A stretch of DNA of 64,000 nucleotides from Chitinophagaceae bacterium. Lineage in GTDB: Bacteria > Bacteroidota > Bacteroidia > Chitinophagales > Chitinophagaceae. Where the stretch lies: assembly GCA_019638595.1 (NCBI GenBank), contig JAHBTJ010000013.1, positions 168,093-232,092 on the forward strand, given 5' to 3'. The notes under the pieces were generated by a model, which made no database searches, was not told the DNA's origin, and saw only the letters and a program-made list of their open reading frames with translations. Of this stretch, positions 44,738 to 54,983 are shown piece after piece (within the stretch, counting starts at the first letter, position 1; each line of letters begins with the position of its first letter). The position numbers were made by a program, and so were the translations under genes.

Positions 44738-47700
44738 ATGCATTTGATTGCTATCGGGAAAGTTCTGCGCTGCAATTGCAGGAGATTTCCCTTCACTCAA
44801 ACAATACTTGCAATGAAACTAACTTGCGTATTGATTTTTGCCATTGTATTACAAGCCGGAGCCAAAGGCGGCTTTTCCCAATCTGTTTCCCTGTTAGAAA
44901 AGAATACAAGACTGGAATCCGTGCTGAAGAAGATTGAGAAGCAAACCGGTTATTATTTCTGGTATGAGAACAAGATCATCCGCGGCGCGAAAAAGGTAAG
45001 CATAAACGTACAAAATGTGCCTTTAAATGATGTGCTGGATATTTGTTTTGCCAACCAGCCTTTCTCGTATCTTATTATTGATAAAACCATTGTAGTAAAG
45101 GAAAAAGGAGAAGAACAGGAGAAAAGAGCAGATGATAGCGAAAGCCTGTTTTCGCAAGCCGTCGTCATTACCGGTACAATAACGGATGAAGCAGGCACGC
45201 CTTTGTCCGGAGCGTCAGTAACGATAAAAGGCACCAGCCAGGGAACCAGTACAGATAGCAATGGGCAGTTTTCTATTGAGGTACCTGATGAAAATGCCAT
45301 ACTTGTTGTTTCCTTTATTGGCAGGGAAGCACAGGAAATAAAGGTGAACAGGCAAAGAAATCTTAGAGTATCTTTAAAAATATCAGGAACTCAACAACAG
45401 GAGATCGTTGTAATTGGTTATGGAACCCAGAAAAAGAAAGAAGTGACCGGTGCAATATCGTCTGTCAGGGTCGGTGAGCTAAGCCAGGATGTATCCCGCA
45501 ATTTGTCATCCGCATTACAGGGAAGGGTAGCCGGTGTTACATTAGAGTCTAATTCCGGGGCTCCCGGCGCAGGGCTGTCTATTACCATCCGGGGCTCCGG
45601 CTCTCTTGGCAGCAATGCTCCTCTTGTAGTGGTAGACGGTGTTTTTGCCAGCGTTGATTTTGTTAACCCAAGTGATGTGGAAAGCATTGACATTTTAAAA
45701 GACGCTTCTGCTGCCAGTATATATGGCTCAAGAGCAGCTAACGGGGTTATTATTATAACTACCAAATCGGGTAAGAAAAATTCGCCTGCCCGTGTACAGT
45801 TAAATGCCGTTTCAGGTGTTCAGTCCATCCCTAAACGTATTGGTGTATTGGATGGCAGGCAATGGACGGATGTATTTCAGGCGAACGTGAGCGGTATTCC
45901 TGACTGGGATGGTACGAATACCAACTGGCAGGATGTTACTTTCCGCACAGCATCGCTAAGCAGGCTAAATCTTAACGTAAGCGGTGGTACACAAAATTTG
46001 GTATACAACATGTCCGGGGGATACTGGACAGAGCAGGGAACTATCAGGGAAAGTGGCGCTTCGGGGGCCAATTTCAGGATAAAAACACAATACGAAAAAG
46101 GACGGTTAAAAACAGGCGAAACCGTTATAGTCAATTACGGAAAAAGCCATTCACTGGCATCAGCCGGCGATCAACCCGGGGTTAAGAATGGTATATTAGT
46201 GATGGTGCCTACGGTACCGGTATATGACACCGCGAATCAATTGGGAGGATGGGGCCGCCGCGAGTCTTATATGAAAAACCTGTCTAATCCGCTTGCCAAC
46301 CTCACTGCTAAAAACGGGCAAAGCTCCAGTATTTCAGTACTGGCAGAAGCTTTTGCAGAGATAAGGCTTATAGATCAGTTAAAATACAAATTCAATGTAG
46401 GGCTTACCAATAGCCGTGGTTATTCAGTTAATTACACCGATGTTTACGATGATGGGAATGTAAGTGTTGCTGCTCCGCAAATAAATAAGGGAGGTTCTAA
46501 TTCCCTCTCGTGGCTGATTGAAAACACCCTTTCATACGACAAGAAGATCGGACTTCACAGCTTCAGTATATTAGCTGGTTATACCTCCCAGAAAGACAGT
46601 TCAAACAACCTTGGGGCTTCAGGCACGGGGTTGCCTCTGTCGGTTTATTCATTAGATGCGGTTACTGCCAATCGAAATGTTAGCGGAGGTTCTTCGTCGG
46701 GCACCAGGATATCCATGTTGGGCCGTATTACATATTCCTACGATTCCCGCTATCTCTTAACTGCTTCCGTTAGAAGAGACGGTTCTTCTGCATTTGCCAA
46801 TGGCTATCAATTTGGTGTATTTCCGTCTTTTTCTGCAGGCTGGAACCTGTCGAATGAAAAATTCTTCCATTCTATAGTTGATAAAGGTATTATCACTGAC
46901 TTAAAGTTAAGAGGAGGCTGGGGCATATTAGGCAACGATCTTATCAGCGCCTATTCTACTCAAAGTGTAATTATAACCGGCGTAAATTATGTGCAGGGTA
47001 ATCAACTCTGGCAGGGATCTTTTCCTGCCGGAACAGCTTCTGCCCGGAATTTGCGATGGGAAGAATCTGAGTCAACAAATATTGGTTTAGATGCAACTTT
47101 TTTTAGAAACAAACTTGCATTAACACTGGATGTTTTTAAACGTACAACGTCCGGTATTTTATTATCCGTGCCGGTACCTCCATCATTAGGTATTGGAGGG
47201 AACCCGGTGGTGAATGCAGGTGTGGTTGAAAATAAAGGATTAGAGCTCGCGCTCAACTATGCTGACAAGGCGGGTAAGCTGAGCTACGACATTGGTTTTA
47301 ATATCGCTACGTTGAAAAATAAAATGACCGCTATTACTATCGGAAGCGGGGAACAACAATTTGGTGATATTACCCGTGCGAGAGTAGGCAATTCTTTAGG
47401 CGCATTTTGGTTAATAAAAACAGATGGAATATTCCAGTCCGATGCCGAAGCAGCGGCTTATGTTGATAAGAATAACAATCGTATTCAACCCAATGCAAGC
47501 GCCGGCGACATACGATTTGTAGATTACAACAACGATGGCCAGATCAATGCTGATGACCGGCATTATGTAGGATCGCCATTTCCCACAGCAACAGCCGGGT
47601 TGTCAGCATTCCTTAAATGGCAGGGTTGGGATCTTAATATTTTGTTCCAGGGCACTTTTGGAAATAAAATTTACAACAGCAGCAGAATATGGCTGGAAAA

Positions 47701-48097
47701 GATGACAGAGGTAACCAACCTGTCTACCAATGTACTGAAAGCCTGGACGCCCGGGAGCAATTCAGGTTTTCCACGTTTCATCCTCGCTGATCCTAACCAG
47801 AATGCAAGAACAGATAGCGACCGCTGGCTGGAGGATGGGGCGTATGTGCGGCTTAAACGGCTTGAGTTAGGGTATACTATTCTTCCTCAACTGTACCGGA
47901 AATTGAATATAGAAAAAATACGGGTGAATGTTTCGGCAGAAAACCTGTTTACCATCACAAAATATTCAGGGTTTAATCCTGATCTGGGTAATGGTGGCGA
48001 TCCTCTTTCCCGGGGAATTGACGAAGGCAGGTTTGTGCTGGGCAGCATTTATCCGCTTCAACGGATTTTTATGTTTGGACTGAATGTTAACTTTTAA
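44738..48097 (+). CDS. susC: SusC-like TonB-dependent transporter with STN signalling domain
   Basis: A 1119-aa protein: signal region (to about 47), an STN domain (about 55-115, TRLESVLKKIEKQTGYYFWYENKII), a CarboxypepD_reg-like domain (about 145-215, ITGTITDEAGTPLSGASVTI), a TonB box region (QQEIVVIGYGTQKKKEVTGA), a plug (ILKDASAASIYGSRAANGVI) and a barrel ending in FMFGLNVNF. The STN domain contacts FecR, so this transporter also acts as the receptor that induces its own locus. SusD follows. Confidence 0.95.
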   Translation: MHLIAIGKVLRCNCRRFPFTQTILAMKLTCVLIFAIVLQAGAKGGFSQSVSLLEKNTRLESVLKKIEKQTGYYFWYENKIIRGAKKVSINVQNVPLNDVLDICFANQPFSYLIIDKTIVVKEKGEEQEKRADDSESLFSQAVVITGTITDEAGTPLSGASVTIKGTSQGTSTDSNGQFSIEVPDENAILVVSFIGREAQEIKVNRQRNLRVSLKISGTQQQEIVVIGYGTQKKKEVTGAISSVRVGELSQDVSRNLSSALQGRVAGVTLESNSGAPGAGLSITIRGSGSLGSNAPLVVVDGVFASVDFVNPSDVESIDILKDASAASIYGSRAANGVIIITTKSGKKNSPARVQLNAVSGVQSIPKRIGVLDGRQWTDVFQANVSGIPDWDGTNTNWQDVTFRTASLSRLNLNVSGGTQNLVYNMSGGYWTEQGTIRESGASGANFRIKTQYEKGRLKTGETVIVNYGKSHSLASAGDQPGVKNGILVMVPTVPVYDTANQLGGWGRRESYMKNLSNPLANLTAKNGQSSSISVLAEAFAEIRLIDQLKYKFNVGLTNSRGYSVNYTDVYDDGNVSVAAPQINKGGSNSLSWLIENTLSYDKKIGLHSFSILAGYTSQKDSSNNLGASGTGLPLSVYSLDAVTANRNVSGGSSSGTRISMLGRITYSYDSRYLLTASVRRDGSSAFANGYQFGVFPSFSAGWNLSNEKFFHSIVDKGIITDLKLRGGWGILGNDLISAYSTQSVIITGVNYVQGNQLWQGSFPAGTASARNLRWEESESTNIGLDATFFRNKLALTLDVFKRTTSGILLSVPVPPSLGIGGNPVVNAGVVENKGLELALNYADKAGKLSYDIGFNIATLKNKMTAITIGSGEQQFGDITRARVGNSLGAFWLIKTDGIFQSDAEAAAYVDKNNNRIQPNASAGDIRFVDYNNDGQINADDRHYVGSPFPTATAGLSAFLKWQGWDLNILFQGTFGNKIYNSSRIWLEKMTEVTNLSTNVLKAWTPGSNSGFPRFILADPNQNARTDSDRWLEDGAYVRLKRLELGYTILPQLYRKLNIEKIRVNVSAENLFTITKYSGFNPDLGNGGDPLSRGIDEGRFVLGSIYPLQRIFMFGLNVNF

Positions 48098-48113
48098 CCT
48101 AAAATTGAGAATA

Positions 48114-49754
48114 ATGCAAAAGCATATAAATATAAAAATATTGTTGGCAGGCATCATACTGATGATTTGCATTACTGCCTGCAAACGCAGCTTTCTTGAT
48201 GTTACTAACCCCAACCGGCAAACGGAAGCCACATTCTGGAACTCGGAATCAGATGTAATGGGAGCGCTTGCCTCAGCTTATAGCCCGTTACGTACACCGT
48301 TACGCAGCTACTGGGGCGGTTTTACAGGATTTCAGAATATTAATTCGTTGGGAGATGATATCCTGACGATTCCCGGCGATGAACCCCCCACCTGGCAGAT
48401 TGCTTCTTTTATTAATGATCCTGTAAACAGCGATGCCGCCTCTACCTTTGGGAGAATGTATAATAGTATTTATCGTGCGAACCAGGTAATAGCCAACACG
48501 CCCAAAGCAGGGATGGATGATGCCAAAAAAACGCAATGTATAGCCGAAGCAAAATTCCTGCGGGGGCTGGCCTATTTTGTACTGGCTTCTAACTACGGCG
48601 ATGTTCCTTTGCGTCTTGAGCCTGCGCTTACTACAGATCAGCAATACATTCCCTCAAGCCCTGTAAGCGAGGTATGGAAAGCGGTGGAAAACGACTTTTC
48701 TGATGCTGCCGCAGTACTTCCTGCTGCCCGTCCTGCAGCGGAAGCTGGCAGAGCAGGCAGTGGCGCTGCACTCGCTTTTTTAGGCAAAGCATACTTATAT
48801 CAGGGGAAGTATGATCTGGCGGAAACCACGCTTGCAAAACTTACAACAGCGCCATACAGCTACGGGCTGCTGAGCGATTTTGATGATAATTTTACTGCTA
48901 AAAATGAATTGAACCAGGAAGATGTTTTCAGATGGGTATATGGCGACTTTGGAAATATGTACGGTCCCTGGACCGAAGAAGCAGCAAATTCACCCATGCA
49001 TAATTATATCGCGCAATTCGTGGGCCCGGTAGGCGGAGGAGGATGGTTTAAATATGTACCTTCCGCCTTTGTTGTAAGCGAATTTCTGAAAGAGCCCAGA
49101 CCCGAGGGATCAGACACTAAATTTGATAAAAGAACATATACATCCTTTTTCTGGAAACGTTCGGAATTTGGAGAAGCGGATGTTACCTGGTATGGTGGTA
49201 TGGATTTCGAAAGCCTGTGGGCTACCTGCCGGACTAAAGTAGAACGTTTCTATCCTATCTACAATTATGATACAGTAACACATGGTCGTTTCCTGATCCG
49301 GAAATTCACCAATGCCTGGGAGAATATTGCCAATGCGGACAACTATTGGGGACCTAAACCTTCCACCGCCAATTATGTTATTATGCGGTACGCCGAAGTA
49401 TTATTAAACCTTGCGGAAGCACAGATTAAAAATAATAATCTGGATGCTGCCCTCAGCAATATTAACCTCATCAGAAGAAGAGCAGGGTTACCTGATAAAA
49501 CCGCAAGTGATTTACCGGATGCTACGGCCGTAATGAACGAATTAATGCACCAAAAGGTATTGGAATTATTTTTTGAACAAAACCGGTGGAATGATCTGAA
49601 GCGCTGGTACACGCCTGAACAATTGAAACAATTATTTATTATTAATAAAAAACAAGGGGCTGAAAATCTTCAGGCAAAACATTATGTGTTTCCCATTCCT
49701 ACTTCGGAGATTAATACCAATAACAAATTGAAACAAAATCCATTGTGGCAATAG
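48114..49754 (+). CDS. susD: SusD-like surface glycan-binding lipoprotein
   Basis: ATG 48114 (MQKHINIKILLAGIILM) gives a lipoprotein signal with lipobox ITAC; an in-frame start at 48084 inside susC is less likely. The protein of about 546 aa has the SusD pattern: KFLRGLAYFVLASNYGDVPLRLE, VIMRYAEVLLNLAEAQIKNN, VLELFFEQNRWNDLKRW and FPIPTSEINTNNKLKQNPLWQ. It partners the preceding SusC. A strong terminator-like hairpin starts 12 bp after the stop and overlaps the 5' end of the next gene. Confidence 0.95.
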   Translation: MQKHINIKILLAGIILMICITACKRSFLDVTNPNRQTEATFWNSESDVMGALASAYSPLRTPLRSYWGGFTGFQNINSLGDDILTIPGDEPPTWQIASFINDPVNSDAASTFGRMYNSIYRANQVIANTPKAGMDDAKKTQCIAEAKFLRGLAYFVLASNYGDVPLRLEPALTTDQQYIPSSPVSEVWKAVENDFSDAAAVLPAARPAAEAGRAGSGAALAFLGKAYLYQGKYDLAETTLAKLTTAPYSYGLLSDFDDNFTAKNELNQEDVFRWVYGDFGNMYGPWTEEAANSPMHNYIAQFVGPVGGGGWFKYVPSAFVVSEFLKEPRPEGSDTKFDKRTYTSFFWKRSEFGEADVTWYGGMDFESLWATCRTKVERFYPIYNYDTVTHGRFLIRKFTNAWENIANADNYWGPKPSTANYVIMRYAEVLLNLAEAQIKNNNLDAALSNINLIRRRAGLPDKTASDLPDATAVMNELMHQKVLELFFEQNRWNDLKRWYTPEQLKQLFIINKKQGAENLQAKHYVFPIPTSEINTNNKLKQNPLWQ

Positions 49755-51169
49755 TTGATAAAACTAAAAGGATATCGTTTATAAAAAGGACGATATCCTT
49801 TTTATTTATGCTGGCTTTTTATAGTTGCAGTAACCCTGAAATAGCAATAGTAAAGATTGCTGAAACCGGAAGGTCTCCTTTGTTTAAAACTATTGAAGTT
49901 GAAACAAACAAGCCGGCATCGCTGTATATATGTTACTGGAAAAAGGGTAAAACAGATACCGTTTTTATTTCCGACACATCGCAGCAAGGGTTGTTACACC
50001 GTTTAACGCTGACGGGACTGCAGCAAAACTCAGCATATGTTTACGAGGTAGCTGTCGCCGATAAGCCAAGCTCTAAAAGCGATATAAGGCATTTTTCCAC
50101 AGAAGATATACCTGTTGAAATTTTGGACCAGGCATTTCTTGTGGAATCTGATCATGAAGCGTTGCCGGAAAATTTTAAGAAAGGCTACGTGATGATTTAC
50201 CGGCGCGATCTGCCGGGCATGGTATATATCGTAAATGCCCGGGGAGAATTGGTATGGTATAATCATGCGAAAGAAAGTGGTTATAAAGTTGTGAACCTTA
50301 TTAAACCCGATCGTTTGTTATCGCTCAACGCGCCGTTATCCTATCCTACCAGTTATGGAAATGAAATAGCAGAAATAAAACTGGACGGAGATACGCTGTT
50401 GCATATCAAGAAAGGAGAAAAGGGATTTGACAAAACGATTCATCACGAAATACTATACAACCAGGCGGGGCAGTTGGTTACGCTTACGGCAGAAGATAAA
50501 ACCGTTGACCTTAGTGATGCAGGCGGTAGCAAGACCGATACTGTTACCACTGATGGCATTTTAGTATTGGACAAACAGGGTAACAAGATATGGGAATGGT
50601 CAGTAGCAGATATACTATCTCCAGCTACTTATCCGGGTATATTGAAAGAAAAAAAAGACTGGCTTCATGCTAACAGCCTGAGCATTGATACTGATGGCAA
50701 CTATATTATTTCTTTTTATCTCGGTTCGCAAATCTGGAAAGTGGATGCAACATCCGGGAAGCTGATCTGGAAGCTGGGAAAATCCGGCGATTTCAAATTA
50801 ACGTCGGGTACATGGTTTGGTGAGTCTCACGCAGTGCATAAAACAAGCAGCAACGAGATAACATTGTTTGAGAATGGCACCGGCAGCAAACAATCTGCGA
50901 TACTGGTATACCATATCAACGAGGAAAAGAAAGAAACCTTCCTGAAAACCAAAATCGTTTTGCCTGAAAATTTTTATAGTGAAAGAATGGGCAGTGCATA
51001 TGCCGTTACTGATAGTACCTGGTTGGTTAGTGCAGCACAATCCCGTAACGTGTTATTAATTGATAGTTCCGGAAAAGTACTCTGGCGCGTCAGTACCGCG
51101 TTCATTCCCTACAGGGCTGTTTTTATACCTGCAGAGGATTTGAGCTTATTCAGGACCGAAAAGAAATAA
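49745..51169 (+). CDS. Arylsulfotransferase-like lipoprotein
   Basis: A 474-aa protein of the arylsulfotransferase (ASST) beta-propeller group: MIYRRDLPGMVYIVNARGELVWYNH, HHEILYNQAGQLVTLTAED, LVLDKQGNKIWEWSVADIL, WLHANSLSIDTDGNYIISF and WFGESHAVHKTSSNEITLFEN, including conserved histidines. The proposed GTG start at 49745 gives a lipoprotein signal (KRISFIKRTISFLFMLAF, lipobox FYSC); the only nearby ATG (49808) leaves too few residues. The start overlaps the susD stop. The family moves sulfate between aryl groups; in Bacteroidota loci it often has no proven donor, so its role here (possibly sensing or modifying sulfated material) is open. Confidence 0.75.
   Translation: MAIVDKTKRISFIKRTISFLFMLAFYSCSNPEIAIVKIAETGRSPLFKTIEVETNKPASLYICYWKKGKTDTVFISDTSQQGLLHRLTLTGLQQNSAYVYEVAVADKPSSKSDIRHFSTEDIPVEILDQAFLVESDHEALPENFKKGYVMIYRRDLPGMVYIVNARGELVWYNHAKESGYKVVNLIKPDRLLSLNAPLSYPTSYGNEIAEIKLDGDTLLHIKKGEKGFDKTIHHEILYNQAGQLVTLTAEDKTVDLSDAGGSKTDTVTTDGILVLDKQGNKIWEWSVADILSPATYPGILKEKKDWLHANSLSIDTDGNYIISFYLGSQIWKVDATSGKLIWKLGKSGDFKLTSGTWFGESHAVHKTSSNEITLFENGTGSKQSAILVYHINEEKKETFLKTKIVLPENFYSERMGSAYAVTDSTWLVSAAQSRNVLLIDSSGKVLWRVSTAFIPYRAVFIPAEDLSLFRTEKK
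49766..49805 (+). terminator. Terminator-like hairpin overlapping the signal-peptide codons of the sulfotransferase gene
   Basis: AAAAGGATATCGT (49766-49778) pairs perfectly with ACGATATCCTTTT (49790-49802), 13 bp around an 11-nt loop; TATT follows. It lies 12 bp after the susD stop and within the first codons of the following gene if that starts at 49745. It could terminate most transcripts after susD and lower sulfotransferase expression. Confidence 0.65.
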
Positions 51170-51305
51170 AAACCACCATCGTTATTTTTACAATTTGTTT
51201 ACGTTTAAAATAGTGTGATATGCCAGATCTATTGATGAGGTTGTTTTCACTATGATGTGTATTGGACTTGTCTACAGATATTTCAAGCATTTAAAATGAA
51301 TTAAC

Positions 51306-52817
51306 ATGAAAATAAAAGCATTATTAAGCTTATTGATACTTCATATTTCGCTCATCTGCTTTGCAACAACCGGTTTGCAGTTGATTCCGTGGCCTGCGCA
51401 TATTGACATCAAAAATGAGAAGCTAGCCATCAGCAGAAACCTGTTAATCATAAACATATCCAATAAAACTGAAGTGGAGCAGGTAATACATACTTTCTCC
51501 AACGATCTGAAAAAATCCGGCTTTCAAATTCAGGGGAGCTCCAAATCGGGAGCGTTAAAAATAATACTTTCCCTTATTGATGCTGACGAAGGTAAGCTTG
51601 GTGATGAAGGATATCAACTGGTAGTTGATAATAATATAACCATAACTGCTACCACAATTAAAGGCTTGTTTTGGGGTAGTCGGACAGTGTTGCAGCTTTT
51701 ACAAAAAGGCCCAAATGCCTCTATCCCGAAATTGGAAATATCGGATCAGCCGGTTTCAAAATACAGAGGTCTTATGATTGATGTAGCACGAAACTTCCAT
51801 AGCCTCGATTTTCATTTGGAAACCATTAAGAAAATGGCGTCTTACAAATTAAATTACTACATGATCCATTTCAGTGACCAGGAAAGTTATACACTTCCCA
51901 GTGATTTATATCCGGCATTACCTACGCCAGGCAGAAATTATTCAAAAGATGATATCAGGAAGATAGTTGCTTTAGCGAAAGAATATCATGTCAATATTGT
52001 TCCCTCTGTGGATGTGCCCGGGCATTCAGGAAGCATTATTAAAGAATTTCCGGCACTTTCTTTTAATAAGGACACCTATAAAATTGATGCGACCAGGGAA
52101 GAAACAATCAATACTCTTCAAAAGATTTTTGGAGAACTTATGGAACTTTTTCCGGGGCCTGTATGGCATTTAGGTGCTGATGAGGTAGGGTATCCTGACC
52201 TGAAAAACAGTCCTTCCGGAGAATATACGGAATGGATGGTAAAAAATAAGTACTCAAAGGGGAGTCAGGTATTAAACCATTTTATTAATCGCATGTATGA
52301 TTTTATAAAAGGAAAAGGATACCAGATGCTCGTTTGGGAGGGTTTTCAGCCGAATATGTATCCTAAAGTCAATACAGAAATAACGGTATGTCCTTTTGAT
52401 GTACTCCATGAAGGTATTATGCCGACAGACTATATGGATGCCGGATACAGGCTTCTTAATACTTCGTGGGCGCCGCTATATGTTGCTGATAAGAAGGATA
52501 TGACCACGCCTGACTTAATAGCAAGATGGAATATTAATATGTTTGGGAAGGGTCGTTCTCCCCAACCTTTTTCTTATTGGAATAAATACCGGCCGGAACA
52601 AATCAGAACAGAAATTATTGGTGGACAAATGTGCTCATGGGCGATTGAAGAAAAAGCGGAATGGGGACTGTTGTTTGGAAAAGAAGGGGGGGCGGGGTTC
52701 CCTGAATACGGGATGCCGGCGCCACGTATCCAAATTTTTAGTGAAAGGGTTTGGACAGGCAGCAAAACGAGCGCAGCAGATCTTTTAGAACGTACCGGCG
52801 CATCGTATTGGAAATAA
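51306..52817 (+). CDS. Glycoside hydrolase family 20 enzyme (beta-N-acetylhexosaminidase type)
   Basis: A 503-aa exported enzyme (signal peptide about 1-20). The N-terminal GH20b domain (LQLIPWPAHIDIKNEKLAIS ... IKGLFWGSRTVLQLLQ) is followed by the catalytic barrel: YRGLMIDVARNFHSLDF, NIVPSVDVPGHSG and the catalytic D-E pair in WHLGADEVGYPD (about residues 291-295). GH20 enzymes release terminal beta-GlcNAc or GalNAc by substrate-assisted catalysis; some act on sulfated residues. At 503 aa it ends soon after the barrel with no extra carbohydrate-binding module. It belongs to the sigma/FecR-controlled locus. Confidence 0.9.
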   Translation: MKIKALLSLLILHISLICFATTGLQLIPWPAHIDIKNEKLAISRNLLIINISNKTEVEQVIHTFSNDLKKSGFQIQGSSKSGALKIILSLIDADEGKLGDEGYQLVVDNNITITATTIKGLFWGSRTVLQLLQKGPNASIPKLEISDQPVSKYRGLMIDVARNFHSLDFHLETIKKMASYKLNYYMIHFSDQESYTLPSDLYPALPTPGRNYSKDDIRKIVALAKEYHVNIVPSVDVPGHSGSIIKEFPALSFNKDTYKIDATREETINTLQKIFGELMELFPGPVWHLGADEVGYPDLKNSPSGEYTEWMVKNKYSKGSQVLNHFINRMYDFIKGKGYQMLVWEGFQPNMYPKVNTEITVCPFDVLHEGIMPTDYMDAGYRLLNTSWAPLYVADKKDMTTPDLIARWNINMFGKGRSPQPFSYWNKYRPEQIRTEIIGGQMCSWAIEEKAEWGLLFGKEGGAGFPEYGMPAPRIQIFSERVWTGSKTSAADLLERTGASYWK

Positions 52818-53137
52818 TTTTTTCATTTCTATTATCGTTGCAGTGTCGCCCTGGCAGTGACCATATACAGAGAGCTTAGGCGGGCGGCTCTGCAGCATAA
52901 AAGTTTAAAAAAAGGGGAGCTGTTTTCTTTCCTTGTATCATCAATCATCCTAATCAATAAGGCAACAACAGATAAGGCTTCTTCCTGCCCTGTTTTTTTC
53001 AGAAATACTTTAACCTGCATATATAACAAACGTACATAAATTTTCTTTTCGCAGAAATATAACATACATTGTAAATACTAAACAGTATACAAGGTAAACA
53101 TCAGCTATTTTTCCATAATAAATTACTTCCTGTTTAT
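52818..53137. other. Intergenic region between GH20 and GH16 genes
   Basis: No convincing gene in 320 bp. Short frames exist on both strands (60-77 codons), but their translations show no protein-like pattern. An imperfect inverted repeat (TTGT..ATACT / AGTAT..ACAA) lies near 53070-53095, about 45 bp upstream of the GH16 start, and may belong to a promoter region. Confidence 0.4.
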
Positions 53138-54772
53138 ATGCAGTTACAATCAGCAATGCTCAAGCCGTTTCGGATTATTTTGTTAATGCTATTGTGTTAT
53201 GTCCAACCTCTATTCGCCCAAAAGTCAGCCGCGCCATGCAATTTGAAACTGCTAGGTACCCGGAGCTGGATCCGGGTGCAATGGAAGCATTGCGAAGGAG
53301 CGCAGCAGGGATATAATATTTACTGGTCAACAGAAAACAGGAAGCCTGCCAGGCCACAGGCAGTTGTTGCTGCAAATTCTACCCCCTACTATATACAGGA
53401 TGTGCAGCCGGAACAAAAATATTTTGTATGGGTGGAAGCTAAGAAAGCCGGTGTCAAAAATAATGTAGCATACGGAGAAGCGGTTACTACTAAACAGTGG
53501 GCGCTTGATCCTGATGAAGCCAATCAGTTAGATATACCCAGCTCTGCCGCGGTGCCCGGAGGCATGAAGCTGTTTTGGCATGATGAGTTCAATGATGCTT
53601 TGCTGAACCGGAATAAATGGTCTGCCAATTATTATTCCACCATTGATTATCTCTATAAGCTTAATTTCACTAAGATGAAGGCAGACAGCCTTCCCCAGCC
53701 TGCTTATATGCTCAACGGGAAAACCATCAACCTCTTCACCAATGATACGCTGCCGGCAGAAGTGTACGATGTAAAGAACAACAAGAAGATATCTTCTATT
53801 CAAACCTACGATTGGGGAAAGAATGAGAACCTGCTGGATAACAGTCGCGGCGGTTACTTTGAGGTGCGTGTGAAAAGAAGCAGTACCGGCAAGCCAAGAG
53901 GATTAAATACGGCTTTCTGGTTCGATTCGCCGGGGCCTGATCTGAAGTACTATCTTGAACAAGGAACGGTGCTGGATGGAGTGGAAGGCATCCGTCCGAA
54001 AGGGCAGGTATTTGAAATAGATGTATTTGAATACCTGAATGCGCAGTTTGTACTACACGGCCACGTAGATTCCAATGGGAAATTCCAGCGTAACCTGGCT
54101 ACGCATATCGCGGAAGGATATAAGCATATAGATAATTGGGTGGTGCACGGCATGCTCTGGACGCCCACTTCCATTAAGCATTATATCAATGGAAATTTGA
54201 TCAAAGAATATGCTGATAAAAATAAGATATATGCGCCCGACCATTTTATGAATGTGCTTTTAGGCAGCTATGGCGGGGGTGGCACTGTGAATATGGAAGT
54301 AGACTATATCCGCGGCTACCAGTGGCCGTTAGAAGGAAACAATGAATTACCAAATGGTGGCGCGGAGTACAGCAGCCATATCCTGCCGTGGGAAGGAACG
54401 GCAATAGTAAGCCCTGCTGCGGGGAGATCGGGTAGCACCGGATTTGCGCTTACCCCTGGACAGACCTTATACCAATATATTTATCTGGATCATTCGCATG
54501 ATTACCGGCTTACCTATTGGGTAAAAGGAGAAGGAAAAGTTGAAGTAACCGTAAATAATATTACGCCGGTATCGGGAATGCTTGAAGATACTACCCTGCA
54601 AGCCGCCGAAGTTTCTGCTTCATTTACAGCACATGAGCTGCCATTTAAAACAGGCAAAGCGCGTGAAAACAATATGAAAACGGTGAGGGTTTCATTTATC
54701 AATACAGGCAAGGGAACTGTTTTTCTCGACGATATTACCGTAATAAAAAACAACATGGGTAAATCAATGTAA
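53138..54772 (+). CDS. Glycoside hydrolase family 16 enzyme with fibronectin-like domain
   Basis: A 544-aa exported enzyme (signal peptide to about 28, ends LFAQ; start 53138 or Met at 53156). A fibronectin type III-like domain (about 33-120) precedes the GH16 jelly roll (about 135-400: MKLFWHDEFNDALLNRNKWSA, SRGGYFEVRVKRSS). The catalytic motif E-x-D-x-x-E is seen in FEIDVFEYLN (about residues 291-300). A C-terminal carbohydrate-binding-like beta domain (about 410-540) follows. GH16 covers laminarinases, agarases, carrageenases and porphyranases; the target cannot be fixed here, although a sulfotransferase and GH20 nearby hint at a sulfated or amino-sugar glycan. Confidence 0.88.
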   Translation: MQLQSAMLKPFRIILLMLLCYVQPLFAQKSAAPCNLKLLGTRSWIRVQWKHCEGAQQGYNIYWSTENRKPARPQAVVAANSTPYYIQDVQPEQKYFVWVEAKKAGVKNNVAYGEAVTTKQWALDPDEANQLDIPSSAAVPGGMKLFWHDEFNDALLNRNKWSANYYSTIDYLYKLNFTKMKADSLPQPAYMLNGKTINLFTNDTLPAEVYDVKNNKKISSIQTYDWGKNENLLDNSRGGYFEVRVKRSSTGKPRGLNTAFWFDSPGPDLKYYLEQGTVLDGVEGIRPKGQVFEIDVFEYLNAQFVLHGHVDSNGKFQRNLATHIAEGYKHIDNWVVHGMLWTPTSIKHYINGNLIKEYADKNKIYAPDHFMNVLLGSYGGGGTVNMEVDYIRGYQWPLEGNNELPNGGAEYSSHILPWEGTAIVSPAAGRSGSTGFALTPGQTLYQYIYLDHSHDYRLTYWVKGEGKVEVTVNNITPVSGMLEDTTLQAAEVSASFTAHELPFKTGKARENNMKTVRVSFINTGKGTVFLDDITVIKNNMGKSM

Positions 54773-54983
54773 CCGATAAGCTGTAATACTTGTTGAACGT
54801 CATGCCGACTGTAAGGAAGCATCTCCTGAATATAGTAAGATATCCCTCGCTTTGCAGCCACATAGATATTGTCCAGTTTGATGTTTGGTTTCTCCTCTGT
54901 CTGCCCGTGTTTAGCCTGTGTGTTGGCAGGCGACACTGCGGTAGGCGGAGAACCAGGTAAATGGTGGAACAGCTTTTCCCATA
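54773..54983. other. Spacer between convergent genes with a GTCATGC-type repeat
   Basis: No gene is seen. GTCATGCCGACTGTAAGGAA (54799-54818) and the following GCATCTCCTGAATATAG resemble the start of a short dispersed intergenic repeat frequent in Bacteroidota (GTCAT...GAAGCATCTC). Convergent GH16 and aminotransferase transcripts end here; no strong terminator was recognised. Confidence 0.4.

Noticed and set aside
52832-53065. Minus-strand 77-codon frame between GH20 and GH16
   Set aside because: No recognisable domain, no terminator or promoter pattern and mixed composition; a real gene cannot be supported.
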